From Asterias rubens (taxonomy: Eukaryota > Echinodermata > Asteroidea > Forcipulatida > Asteriidae), in assembly GCF_902459465.1 (NCBI RefSeq), contig NC_047071.1:6032098-6096097 (forward strand): DNA of 64,000 bases, given 5' to 3'. Both the position numbers and the translations under genes were made by a program. The notes beneath the pieces were generated by a model, which saw only the letters and a program-made list of their open reading frames with translations, ran no database searches and had not been told where the DNA came from. Positions 23,801 through 34,500 of this stretch are shown here, piece by piece. The stretch's first letter is position 1; each line of letters opens with the position of its first letter.

Positions 23801-26800
23801 CGTTGGTGATCGACATGGAGTATCATGATAACAGCATGTCAAGCGTGGGACACCAGCGAGATGTTTCTGGAGTTAAGTTGCACATGGACTGAAGGAAGCT
23901 ATTTGTGTACATGTATCTGTGTCTTTTAAAATAATTTTATTTTTGATTATCAGTTACTTTGCCGTTTCCTTTTTTAATAATATTGTATTGTTTAGTTTTT
24001 CAATTTCTCCTTTTAATTCTTATTTCAGTATTTAATTCATTAAATATTTGTGTATCTGTGTCTTTTAAAATAATTTTATTTTTGATTATCTTTGCGTATC
24101 TGTGTCTTTTAAATCATCTCTGTCTTTTCATTTGATTGAATTAATTATTCCGGAAGGGCAACCTTTGTTTTTCTCTCCTTTTAAAAATTAAATAATGGGG
24201 AAGGGCAACCTTTGTTTTCTCTTGGGGAAGGGCAACTTTTTTCTCTTTTTTTCTTTTCTTTTTGGAAACGGGGAACCTTTATTCATTTAATCAGGACACG
24301 ACATTGCATGAAATAAATCTCTTTTGTGTTGTGGTGGCTCTGAAAAGAGCCGGTTTGGTTAAATTTTTCTCCTCTACATCTGGAAGAAATCGGTGATCTT
24401 GCGCTGCGATTTGACTTTATCCATCTTCTGTGCGAGGAAGGCACTCAGCACAGCCTGGGCAGCAAAGACTTCGCTGCTGGTGTCTTTCAGGCTGTACAGG
24501 AGGTCTTGCAGTTTGGGCATGGTGTCATGTGCCTCTCGAAGGGACATTGTTGGCTGTTGGTCACCATCATCTTCCTCCTCTATCTCCATCTCCTCTTCCT
24601 CTTCTTCTCCATTCATCTCCACTGCTACTTGCTCCGCGATTTCAGCATCCGTCGGCTCATCCGTACACCGTACACCTGTGTCTGCGTTGAGATAATCGTT
24701 AAAAGAGACGGCGGGGAGATCGAGATGCCTGGCCATACGTTCCCAGATGTTGTCAGGTTGCGCCTCATCTTCACCCGTCTCCTCGTCTCCGTCTCCGTTC
24801 TCTCCATCATCGTCAGTCTCTCCACCATCTTCGACAAACCCTGCTTTTGCAAAGCACTTCCCAATTGACACCGGTTTCACGTTTTTCCATGCTTCAAAAA
24901 GCATTGAAATTGCCTGCTTAACGTCAATAGGTTTGGGAGTTTCACCTGAGTCATAGCTGTGAAGGAGACTTTTCACTAAATGCTTCCGATAGTGAACTTT
25001 CATGTTCATGATGACACCTTGGTCCATGGGTTGAAGATGGGAAGTCGTGTTTGGAGGTAGGAATTGCAGAGTGATGGCCTGAAGGTTTTGAACTTTTGGA
25101 TGAGCCGCGCAGTTGTCCACGAACAGAAGAACCTTGCGACTTTGGCGGGAAAACTTTCGATCCAAACGCCGGACCCATTCGGTGAAAAGATCTGAGACCA
25201 TCCATGCCTTTCGGTTGGCCCGATATGTCACCGGAAGAGATTGAACATTCTTGAAGCAGCGTGGGTTCTTGAACTTCCCGATGACAAGTGGCTTGAGCTT
25301 CTCGGAACCATCCATGTTGGAACACAGCATCACCGTCATCCGCTCCTTACTCTGCTTGCCACCATGACACTGTTCACCTTTAAATGACAAAGTCTTGTCT
25401 GGAGTGAGGCGGTAAAAAAGACCAGTCTCGTCAGCGTTGAAAATATCCTTGGCTTCGTAGCCACGGATGATGCCGGGAAGGGTTTCTTTCAGCCAGGTCG
25501 TGAGAGATGTCGGGTCAACACTGGCACTTTCCCCGCAGATCTGCTTGTGTAGAATGCCGTGCCGCTCTTTAAATCGGGAAAGCCAACCCGAGCTTGCTTG
25601 GAAGTTCCCGTGCCCCAACATCTCGGACAGCCGCTCTGCTTTTTCGCGAAGGAGAGGTCCGTTGACGGGAAGATTTTTGGCGCGCATCCCTTGAAACCAC
25701 CGTAGGAGTGCCTCCTCAACATCTTCCAGCAAAGCAGTGCGGCATCTTTTTCTTGACGGTTGAAACTTCGACGACTCAAATCTTGACTTGATGTCATCTC
25801 GGTTCTTCAAAATGGTTGACAGTGTACTTGAGACGATGGCGTACTGGCGACCGACCTCTGCTTTCTTTGCCCCCGCATCCACAGCCCGGATGATCTCCAT
25901 CTTGGTATCGAGGGTAAGACACTTACGCTTGGTTTTGATGCTAGCCATTTTCTTTTACGAATGTGGCAGTTACAGTTACGATGAACGTATGAGAGATGGT
26001 CCCAAAATGTACCCCTTTTTATAATCATTTGATGCGGTAAATTTTTTGAAGTGCAACTCACTCAGGAGGGGGTTTTAGAAAATCTTTTGTTTGGGCTATT
26101 TTTAATTGAAAAAGGGGCTCTACTAAAAAAAGAACTCGAACAGCGGTGACGTTTTTGAAGTTTTGCATGGATGATACGAGCAAGGATTAATCATTAGAAC
26201 CCCTACATACTGCCGAGTGCGTTCGCCGACATGAATTTATTAAGTAAGCGGCATGTTTTTGAAATTGAGAAGGATTGTCAGTGACTAAACCGTTGGTGGT
26301 TTTGAGCCACGCGCGTGATTTAAGCCCTCTATTGTCTGCTTGGGTAAACCAGTCCGTTGAATAGACTGGTGGCACTCTACGAGCACCATGCAATTATCAC
26401 CTCTATTGTATTGATCATGGGGTTTAAGGGCTTCATGTCATTTCTCTTACGAAGGTAAGCTTTTTTTACACACTTATTCCAGGCCCTCGCTACAAACGTC
26501 TGAAAACAATACATTTTGTCTCCAAGGGACCGCAAAATTACCTCGTTATAACCGTGTTCTCGCTACTTCCGTGCTCGTATAATCCATATTTTAATGCATT
26601 GAAACACGCACCGGGCAGTTCGGGACCGGCAAAAAACCTCGTAATAACCGGAACCTCGTTACATGCGAGCTCGTAATAACGGGAGTCGACTGTATATCTT
26701 ATTTCCACCATGCAAAGTTTCAAATCCTACTTAAGATCTACTTGGATGTTATATTAAACAAATAATGAATGTTTTTCATTTGTGCAATAGTTCAAATATC

Positions 26801-29215
26801 TTCATTTGTTGAAAGCTGGAATGTTCCATTCAACTCGGCTCTGCCTCGTTGAATAGAACATTCCATCTTTCAACTCATGAACATATTCGCACCATTGCAC
26901 TCATAAACATTCATTACGTGTATATTATTTGGAAGAAGTTCTAAGAATTTCCAGAATGTCCATATCCTACAAGTGTTAATGACAATGATTTGTGTATGAG
27001 TTATAAAGACAATTAAATGGAATTTATTTGTGCATTGTGGAAGAATACACAGTCACTCGGCTTTTCCATTTCACTAGTCCAGATTTCACTTGAGGATTAT
27101 ATTCTGCAACAACACACTCACATGCATACAATATTTGTATACTGTACACTTACCTAGACAGATCAAGTCATCGTTAATTGAGCAGTTAACTCTGACCATA
27201 ATGGGTGGATTACTATTAACCTTGCAGTCACTATGTTTGATGGTTGGTGTACATGTTTGCTCCCATGGCTCTGACTGGTAGCAGTAACGACACCTAAATG
27301 ATTTAATGATGGTTTGGTTGCCCTGTAGAGGTAACAAAGGGTAAGGAAAGTAACACTCAACTTGTATTCTTGCATCCACTCGTCATAAAGATTATAATGA
27401 ACCAATTCTATGTTAAAAGCCTATAACAAAAACATGAGGGGAGAATGGTGTTGCAATTTGCAAAAAAGGAGGTGCTATGACTAGCAACTCAATGCAGATG
27501 CAAGGCTCCAATTGGAGGTGGGGTTAGAGTTGAAAGGCTGGGAATGAAAACATTGAGCCAACTTGATCCCTGGGTATGAAACTATATGACCATACTTGTA
27601 GCACTGAGCAGACAAAGTTGTTCATGCAATGGAGACCAAACAGTCTTACTAAGGTACTTACAACACAATCCAGATCTGGTTTGGGCCTGCATGTCACATT
27701 GTATTCTCTTCCATAGACACATGAAGAATTCAGTTCACAATCCAAACAGTCACCACTCAGCTTAAAACAATCTACTCTACTTGGACACAACTCCCGATGG
27801 TTTGGGTAGACTGTGGTGGGTAGAGTAGGTAGCAAAGGTTGTTGGCTTGTCAACGTGCCTTTATTTAAAGTATCACTTGTGCTTAAATCAGAGTTGTTAG
27901 TGGACTTTTCAGAAGCCATCGTTACATGACTTGTCTGCTGCTGGGCAAATGGTGTGGAGTTAATATCATACTCAACAGTGGTTTCACCTGTGGATCAAGG
28001 ACAGAAATGGCAAATATTTAATAATAATAATAATAATAATAATGATAATGTAAGCATTTATAGCGCCCCACAAAGATCGGAGCGATTTACAAGAAAACAT
28101 CATTATAAAGAAAGGAATCTAGTCCCAATTAACCAATTTGCAACCAAATGTTCCCCAAAGTGTATAAATACATAGACTTGAGATTCTATACAAAACCTAT
28201 TATTTGAGCATGTTGAGATTAAAACATTGTGTCTGTTAGAGTTGAAGTGCTTGCACCACAAATGGGTTGGAATACTGCTGGACGCCACCTTGCCAACCTG
28301 TGCATTGAAACCCCTTCTGGCATGAGCAACAATATCATTTCCAGTACAACTTGGAGGGATTTGACTCAATGATATCAGTGTGGCGTGTGGTTTGGAACCA
28401 CCATGTTTCCACCCAATGTACATGCACTCAGGAAGATCTGCTATGGAACAGTGAACATTTCTCAAAACATTGGTTGATCGGGAGTACATAGTCCCATAAA
28501 AAGCTTGATTCTTTTTATAAAGTTATTAGTAAAAACATTGCAAATATTATTGGAATATATTTATTGTGAAACAAAAATAAAAAATTAGCACTGCCGAGTG
28601 TGCACACCAAATGATCTAGTAGCATAAGCGTGCCGTCCATATCAGACCTGCCCCCAAATTGGCGTGTAATTTCACCTTTGACCTACATACATGTGCCCTC
28701 ATTTCATGAAGAGACATGCAGTCGTAGCTCCAATTATATCATTGTATCCAATGAAATCTAGCGGCAGGGATCTGCCTTGTCAGTTTTCATGTTTCATTCA
28801 TTGTATTCTTTTTACAACATGATTTGCTTTTATTCTCAAAGTACCTTTAAAATTTCCTTAAAATTTTGAAATTTCCTAAATATTTCCTCCAAAAAGTAAA
28901 ATTCCTTAGAAGTGGGAACAACATTTTTGTACACAAGTGACATAACAGTTCCTACACCTTTTTGTACCTAACAATTAGTAACACGAACTGTAACAGCAAC
29001 ACTACAAATGTATCAAAACAGTCACTAAAAAAACACAGGAAAAATACAATTGAATTTTATTATTCACTAGGGAGGGTAGGGCCTACTACTACTACTACTA
29101 CTACTAGTAGTACCACTAGGCCTACGACGTACTACTTACCTTTTCCACAAACATTAGAAGCAAATGAAATGAACAGACCCAGAAGCACGAAGCTCCAAAA
29201 TCGAACCATTTTCAT
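20859..29215 (-). CDS. TM2D3: TM2 domain-containing protein 3 (almondex homologue), complete, 5 exons
   Basis: Minus-strand exons in coding order: 29215-29140, 27987-27662, 27322-27154, 21624-21549, 21024-20859. They sum to 813 nt, a 270-aa protein with compatible phases throughout. Residues 1-25 (MKMVRFWSFVLLGLFISF...) form a signal peptide. Next come a Ser/Thr-rich linker and a Cys-rich ectodomain (CPSRVDCFKLSGDCLDC, SSCVYGREYNVTC, FRCRYC, NCSINDDLICLG, RCNWTSGHRWSTALTL). The C-terminal TM2 domain (about 213-270) has two hydrophobic segments around the conserved D-R-F at 225-227 (GGFGADRFYLG) and ends RPEDGSYYI. TM2D3/almondex is linked to Notch signalling in flies and to late-onset Alzheimer disease in humans. 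Intron 3 (5.5 kb) contains a complete Tigger transposon on the same strand. The exon 3 start at 27322 was chosen because it alone keeps frame and the FRCRYC motif. Confidence 0.95.
21048..21436. mobile_element. Foldback MITE family 2
   Basis: GCCTTGGATCGGTCG near the left end and CGACCGATCCAAGGC near the right end bound a foldback of about 390 bp with the mirrored GAAACCGTTTG/AACAGTTTC-type interior. A second copy is at 32553-32944. It begins just 23 bp from TM2D3 exon 5. Confidence 0.75.
21665..21830. mobile_element. Truncated MITE family 3 copy
   Basis: TTAAAGGGTTTCAATGG, GATAATGATAGTAGAAAGC and GAGGTGCTGTAGTTTTTGAG match the left half of the element at 9854. The right half is missing. Confidence 0.65.
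22712..22861. repeat. Foldback repeat in TM2D3 intron 3
   Basis: CAGTGCGATGACCCGGTCTT (22712-22748 arm) pairs with the inverse at 22825-22861, and the pairing continues inward to GTTAAC. Surrounding sequence (21831-23407) has no recognised gene. Confidence 0.65.
23410..26692 (-). mobile_element. Tigger/pogo-family Tc1-mariner DNA transposon, apparently complete
   Basis: The terminal inverted repeats begin CAGTCGACTCCCGTTAT at 23410 and end with the inverse at 26692 (one internal difference in the first 20 bp). TA target duplications lie at 23408-23409 and 26693-26694. Subterminal sequences on both sides repeat further short motifs (CGTTATAACGAGG-like). It contains one uninterrupted transposase ORF on the minus strand. 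It sits in TM2D3 intron 3. The noncoding part 23430-24373 contains GGGGAAGGGCAACCTTTGTT-type repeats. Confidence 0.93.
24374..25948 (-). CDS. Tigger/pogo transposase, intact 524-aa ORF
   Basis: It moves the host element by cut and paste. The N-terminus (about 5-55) is a CENP-B-type/psq helix-turn-helix (LTLDTKMEIIRAVDAGAKKA), followed by a second CENPB-type DNA-binding domain (about 68-135, ending GWLSRFKERHGI). The DDE_1 core has its catalytic acidic residues at D173 (FNADETG), D278 (LLFVDNCAAH) and D309 (LQPMDQGV), a DD30D spacing with no missing residue. Acidic runs lie at about 373-395 and 448-463. The last residues, QRKITDFF (515-522), fit a PCNA-binding PIP box (Q-x-x-I-x-x-F-F), a motif known from Drosophila pogo transposase. 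The start at 25948 gives MASIKTKRKCLTLD, typical of the family. No stop or frameshift is seen, so the copy is young or was active recently. Confidence 0.95.
   Translation of the reverse strand: MASIKTKRKCLTLDTKMEIIRAVDAGAKKAEVGRQYAIVSSTLSTILKNRDDIKSRFESSKFQPSRKRCRTALLEDVEEALLRWFQGMRAKNLPVNGPLLREKAERLSEMLGHGNFQASSGWLSRFKERHGILHKQICGESASVDPTSLTTWLKETLPGIIRGYEAKDIFNADETGLFYRLTPDKTLSFKGEQCHGGKQSKERMTVMLCSNMDGSEKLKPLVIGKFKNPRCFKNVQSLPVTYRANRKAWMVSDLFTEWVRRLDRKFSRQSRKVLLFVDNCAAHPKVQNLQAITLQFLPPNTTSHLQPMDQGVIMNMKVHYRKHLVKSLLHSYDSGETPKPIDVKQAISMLFEAWKNVKPVSIGKCFAKAGFVEDGGETDDDGENGDGDEETGEDEAQPDNIWERMARHLDLPAVSFNDYLNADTGVRCTDEPTDAEIAEQVAVEMNGEEEEEEMEIEEEDDGDQQPTMSLREAHDTMPKLQDLLYSLKDTSSEVFAAQAVLSAFLAQKMDKVKSQRKITDFFQM
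26808..26874. repeat. Short palindromic repeat
   Basis: GTTGAAAGCTGGAATGTTCC and its inverse (26848-26874) form arms of about 27 bp around a 13-bp loop, in TM2D3 intron 3. Confidence 0.55.
28018..28110 (-). mobile_element. SINE or LINE 3' tail fragment
   Basis: On the minus strand, CGCTCCGATCTTTGTGGGGC, then GCGCTATAAATGC, ends in an (ATT) run. This resembles the 3' ends of echinoderm SINEs and LINEs. TM2D3 intron 1. Confidence 0.4.
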
Positions 29216-29556
29216 TTTCTTCCTAAGAAAACATCTCTCAAAATAAAGATTTTAGGTTAGTAGGTTGAAGGTTTGGTATTGTCTGCAGCTGTGGGAAGTT
29301 AGTGTTTTTGTTTTTCTACCCGGAAAACATAACCAGCCGCATATTCGTCTCCCACCGAGTCCCAGCATCCTAGACTTAACTCAAGTCCCAAACTTGCGAG
29401 AGCCCTTACTGGCATGGCACAATAAATACGCTCTAAAGTTTTTAGGGACAACGTGACCACCTGAGTCAAGTCTACCATCGGCCGGGCCTCCAAATTCCTG
29501 GCCGCAAAGTCGTTCTGTTCATTGCAGAGAGAAGAGAGCAACAAAAGACCAGGCTG

Positions 29557-30056
29557 NNNNNNNNNNNNNNNNNNNNNNNNNNNNNNNNNNNNNNNNNNNN
29601 NNNNNNNNNNNNNNNNNNNNNNNNNNNNNNNNNNNNNNNNNNNNNNNNNNNNNNNNNNNNNNNNNNNNNNNNNNNNNNNNNNNNNNNNNNNNNNNNNNNN
29701 NNNNNNNNNNNNNNNNNNNNNNNNNNNNNNNNNNNNNNNNNNNNNNNNNNNNNNNNNNNNNNNNNNNNNNNNNNNNNNNNNNNNNNNNNNNNNNNNNNNN
29801 NNNNNNNNNNNNNNNNNNNNNNNNNNNNNNNNNNNNNNNNNNNNNNNNNNNNNNNNNNNNNNNNNNNNNNNNNNNNNNNNNNNNNNNNNNNNNNNNNNNN
29901 NNNNNNNNNNNNNNNNNNNNNNNNNNNNNNNNNNNNNNNNNNNNNNNNNNNNNNNNNNNNNNNNNNNNNNNNNNNNNNNNNNNNNNNNNNNNNNNNNNNN
30001 NNNNNNNNNNNNNNNNNNNNNNNNNNNNNNNNNNNNNNNNNNNNNNNNNNNNNNNN
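29557..30056. other. Assembly gap of exactly 500 N
   Basis: The round length marks a scaffolding placeholder of unknown true size. It lies in the shared upstream region of TM2D3 and GFM2, so the TM2D3 promoter or the first GFM2 exon may be hidden in it. Confidence 0.99.
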
Positions 30057-30177
30057 TACATCACGCACAGAGAGGTAAAAGATTTGCCTCGATTTTTTTA
30101 GGGACACCTTAAAAACAGGATATCCTACGATATATTTGGAGTGGTTATCAGCGAACCCTAAAGGACCCAAATCCTTC

Positions 30178-30383
30178 AATATCCTCATTGCCAAAGTGTA
30201 TGATAAAGAAGGATTTGGGTTTTTAGGGATTGGAGCACAGGAGGGTTTGGAAGGGTTTGGGTTAAAATTAGGGCTACCCTAATGAAAAACTCATTTTAAC
30301 CCAAACCCTTCCAAACCCTCCTGTGCTCCAATCCCTAAAAACCCAAATCCTTCTTTATCATACACTTTGGCAATGAGGATATT
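30178..30383. repeat. Perfect palindrome, 91-bp arms with 24-bp loop
   Basis: 30178-30268 and 30293-30383 are exact inverse copies. The loop contains TAGGGCTACCCTA. It lies 121 bp from the assembly gap. Confidence 0.9.
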
Positions 30384-31170
30384 TTTACAAATTAGGATTT
30401 GGTTTAAGGTCTCATGCAACTTGGCCAAAAAAGGATTGTGAAGGTTTTGGGTTTTAGGGATGGCCACATATTTCTTTGTTTGGCAACTAAAGTGTTTTTT
30501 GGTAGCTTGGTCATTGTTTTTAGGGTTAACAGGCAGTGAATGTTCATTGTACACAACACAGACTTTGTAAATACACCAATCATGCCAATGGAATCTTTGG
30601 AATTCTCAAGGGCATTGTCCTGGCCATAATACAGCATTTGGGCACTGCCATTTGTTTGAGGGTAATATTATGTAACAATCTAAATTGATTTTAATAACAA
30701 TAAGCCAAATTCAGTGAATGTTAGATATCTATAGGACAATGGGTATGAATAATAGAAACATTGATCTGATTGTAATATCAATGAAGAATGTTAACTAAAT
30801 GCTGTTTCCTATAAATATCAGTTTAGATTGCTACTCAATCTAGATTGTCTACTTCAGACAACCATTGAAAAAAAGCTAACCACAAAGGCACAAATTATCA
30901 AATATCATACACCAAGGGCCCAACACAGCACCTAAACTAAATCAAAAAGTTGACTCCCTAACTTCTGTTAAAAAAGGATTTAGAAAGATTTTGGATAATA
31001 TGTTTATTTACAATAAAGGAGAAGGATAAAACACATCAACAAAAGTGAGTTCCCCCCCCCCCCCCTCAGCAATTCGTCATCACATCATAAGGTAAAACAT
31101 TTTACCAATACAACTAATTAGTAAAAGATTCTATGACATGTTTCCTAAGTGTTGTTTGAAAATGAAAGAT
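30384..31170. other. GFM2 upstream spacer, nothing recognised
   Basis: An AT-rich spacer with a run of 15 C at about 31051-31065. No exon or regulatory motif could be supported. Confidence 0.3.
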
Positions 31171-31199
31171 GTCCATGAATTCATGGCTGAATGAGCTCA

Positions 31200-31355
31200 A
31201 ATGGAAGACAAAAACTGCCCTTCTCAAAAGTCACAAAGGTTGCGTTGTGTTGTTCACCGATGAAAGGAGAAGTTGCCTGCGTCACATTGATGGCCGGAGA
31301 CGTGTGTGGCGTCGAGTTGGAGAGCAATGTTGCGCAGTGTACAGAATTGTATGAC
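31200..31355 (+). pseudogene. Tc1-type transposase fossil fragment
   Basis: The plus frame reads VVLFTDERRSCLRHIDGRRR followed by VWRRVGEQ. This matches the region of Tc1-like transposases around the second catalytic Asp (F-T/S-D-E-S-R-F, then H-x-D-G-R, then V-W/Y-R-R-x-G-E). The following Y-A-D segment is degraded and the frame stops soon after. No terminal repeats were found. It must not be taken for GFM2 exon 1. Confidence 0.6.
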
Positions 31356-31552
31356 AACTCCATCTTTGCCTTTTTCAAACCCTCTTACTACTCTTTTGTT
31401 TTGCTTGTCATGCTCAGCCATATTATTTCTATGCTAAAACACAAGTTATTATGTTGAAGGAAAATAGTCAAGAGTCAAAAGTACTGCATTGCATACTGCA
31501 TTGCAAAAAGGTATTTAAAAGAATACAAACAATTTTATCTTAGTGTTGTCAG

Positions 31553-34500
31553 TGTGGCCAAACGTTACGGGAGAAAGGGGCAACAGCAACAGACCTGTTC
31601 CACCTTTTCCAGAGACGATCAGTGCAGAAAACCCAGGCAAGATTTTATGGTGAGTCTGACATTCAATCTGTCAAACATTTATTTCCATACAAACATAAAC
31701 AATATGATTTAACAAAATTGAATCTGTATGGAGGGAGGACCCATTCAAAGCAAAAGCTTGTAGGCTGGGATACTTGTACAAAACGAAGATGGATAGTAAT
31801 TATAAGATATAAGTGAAACTATCAAACAATGCATATTAACAACATAATGATCAAAACGAGACGGATAAACGAGCGCAAAAAAACAAACACCCCAAACAAA
31901 CAAACACTGAAATAATCTATATTAAGTTCTTTGCGCTGAAGAACAAATGATAGAACAAATCCATCCATCTGTACTTTTTATTTGTCTTTTTCTTATTCTT
32001 TCTCTCTAAGCCACTACAAATGGTTCCACCAATGACACAAGTTACATAAGAAACATTGGCATCATGGCACACATTGATGCTGGGAAGACGACTACCACGG
32101 AGAGGATGCTGTATTACTCAGGGACAACAAAACACTTAGGAGGTCAGTGTTTGTATCCAGTGTGATCATCAGCCTTGGGCGATTATTGAGAAAGCCGATT
32201 GTTAAAACATTCTAATGTATGCACATAACTAATGGAGTGAAATACAACAGGACTACAAACCTTATTGCATGAAACTAATCAAGAGTTGGGCAAGAATAAT
32301 AATAATAATGACAACCGGTTTTTATTTTAAGCACTTTTCACACTCGACATGCTCGAAGGGTGTCTCAAAGCACTTCCACATTATAACCCCTGTTCACTGG
32401 GCCTTCAATTATTCCTTAAATTAAACCATCTTAGCTCCCTGGTGAACAGCCTGTGCAACAAATAAATGTGCTTTTTGGCTAAATCAATCACAAGAACCAT
32501 CTCTGTCCTCACAGGTACCCATTTACCCTTGGGGGGAGAGAAGCAATTAAAGTTCAAGGAACACGTTGCCTTGGATCGGACGAGTTGGTCTATTAAAAGC
32601 GTTTGAAACCGTTTGTTATGAAATGCATATGGTTAGAAAGATGTTTTAAAAGTAGAATATAATGATCCACACAAGTATCACTCGAAACTGTACGGTTTTC
32701 CTTTTACGTCGCAAACTATCACGGTCGGCCATTTATGGGAGTCAACATTTTGACTCCCATAAATGGCCGACCGTGTTAGTCGACAGGGTAAAAAGAAAAC
32801 CACGCAATTTCGAGGCATATTTGTGTAGATCATTGTACTCTACTTTTACTATATCTTTCTAACCATATATATTTTACATCATACGGTTACATAATGATTT
32901 TTCAAAGACCAACTCGACCGATCCAAGGCAACGTGTTCCTTTAAGTGTTTTGCTCAGGGACACAAGTGTCCCTACTCCTGAACCCACACTCTGCTGAAAA
33001 GAATCACATGAGCTTCAGTTTGGTGCTCTTATCTGCTCAGCAACGACACCCTAGTATTATTACCTTGTTGCTCTACTTTACTGATTTTGTCTGGACTTGC
33101 AGATGTTGATGATGGTGACACAGTGACTGACTACATGCCACAAGAACGAGATCGTGGGATCACAATCACATCAGCTGCAGTCACATTCTTCTGGAAGGAA
33201 CACCGAATTAATCTAATCGATACTCCAGGTAAAACTAAAAAACTTTTTACTCTGGAAAATATGTCAATGAAAGTTTTTAGAAATATTCAATCAATTTAAT
33301 CATCCACGTTATTATTATTATTGGCGAGCTGCGAGCCTATGTAATACCAATTACCGTCCGGCATCAGTCCGTCCGTCCGTCCGCGTTACAGTTTTTGGAA
33401 ATCAAAAAGTTTTTGTTTAAGTTTAAGTCTTTGAGTTGAGTAGTTTTGGGTATGTACAAGCTCAAGTGAGATTGTATATATAATTGCCAGTAACTTTTCG
33501 GTAATTTTAAGCTACGTTTTCAAATAATTTCAAAGTTTTTGGAATAATGTTTTTTTAAAGGTTTTTGGAATAAAAAAATGTTAAGTTTTGTTCAGGCTCA
33601 AACATTGATATCTGGAAAAAAAAAGTACATTAAATCTTAAAGTTTTAAAACAATTTGTTTAAACAAAAATCAAACTCTCTGTCACTTGTTCCCGTAGAGT
33701 GAGCTGAAACAAAGAAAAACATAAAAGGTCAATACTCCTGATTGCAATGATGTTCTGACTTGAAACTTAAGTCAAATATTGCTTCTTACATGTAGATTCA
33801 TATGAAAAGAAAAAAATCAAAAAATTAATGAATGGTTTCAGTTGAGTGAGCTAAAACAATGAACAACTTGGATCAGGCATAACTCCTTATTTCCATGATG
33901 TACTGACTTCAAACTGAAATCAAATATTACTTCTTACATAAAGATGCAAATGAAAAGATAAAACTCAAAGAATGCATCACTGGTTCATGTTGAATGCGCT
34001 ATAACAATGAAAACCTTGAATGTTGACACCTTCTTATTGCAAAGATTTTACCGATTTAAAACTTCTATCAAATATTGCTGCGTGCATGTAGATAGTTTGA
34101 AAAGATAAATTTAAAGAGTTTATCACTGGTTCCAGTTGAACGAGCTAAAACAATGAAAACCTAAAATGTTCATAAATCCTTGTTGCAATGATGTATTGAT
34201 TAAAAGTTTTAATTAAATATTGTTGCTTACATGTATATAATATGAAAAGACAAAACGCAAAGATCACTGGTTCAAGTTAAATGAGCTAAAGCAATGAAAA
34301 CCCTTTGACCATCAGTTGATCAAATAATTGGTTTTTCCGTCAGTCATTTGTTCAATCTGGCGTTCGACAGCTCGCCATGGCAGCTTCGCTGTTCTAGTTA
34401 TTATTATTATTTTAATTATTCTCAATCTTGGTTTAATAGAAGAATACTTTCAAAAAAGTGCAAATAATTAACCAGTATACATTTGTTAGCTGTTCTGCAA

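Noticed and set aside
27294-27295. Alternative TM2D3 exon 3 acceptor (TTTAG before GTGTCG)
   Set aside because: It breaks the frame after exon 2. The acceptor before 27322 keeps phase and restores the expected Cys-rich segment.
28103-28489. 128-aa minus frame in TM2D3 intron 1
   Set aside because: No family similarity recognised. TM2D3 exon 1 to exon 2 joins in phase without it.
31169-31354. GFM2 first exon candidate
   Set aside because: The frame reads as Tc1 transposase, not a presequence, and there is no donor joining in phase to 31553.
33321-34397. LTR retrotransposon or satellite
   Set aside because: No direct terminal repeats, primer-binding site or coding sequence. Subterminal inverted motifs and the CTAG end fit a Helentron-like element better.
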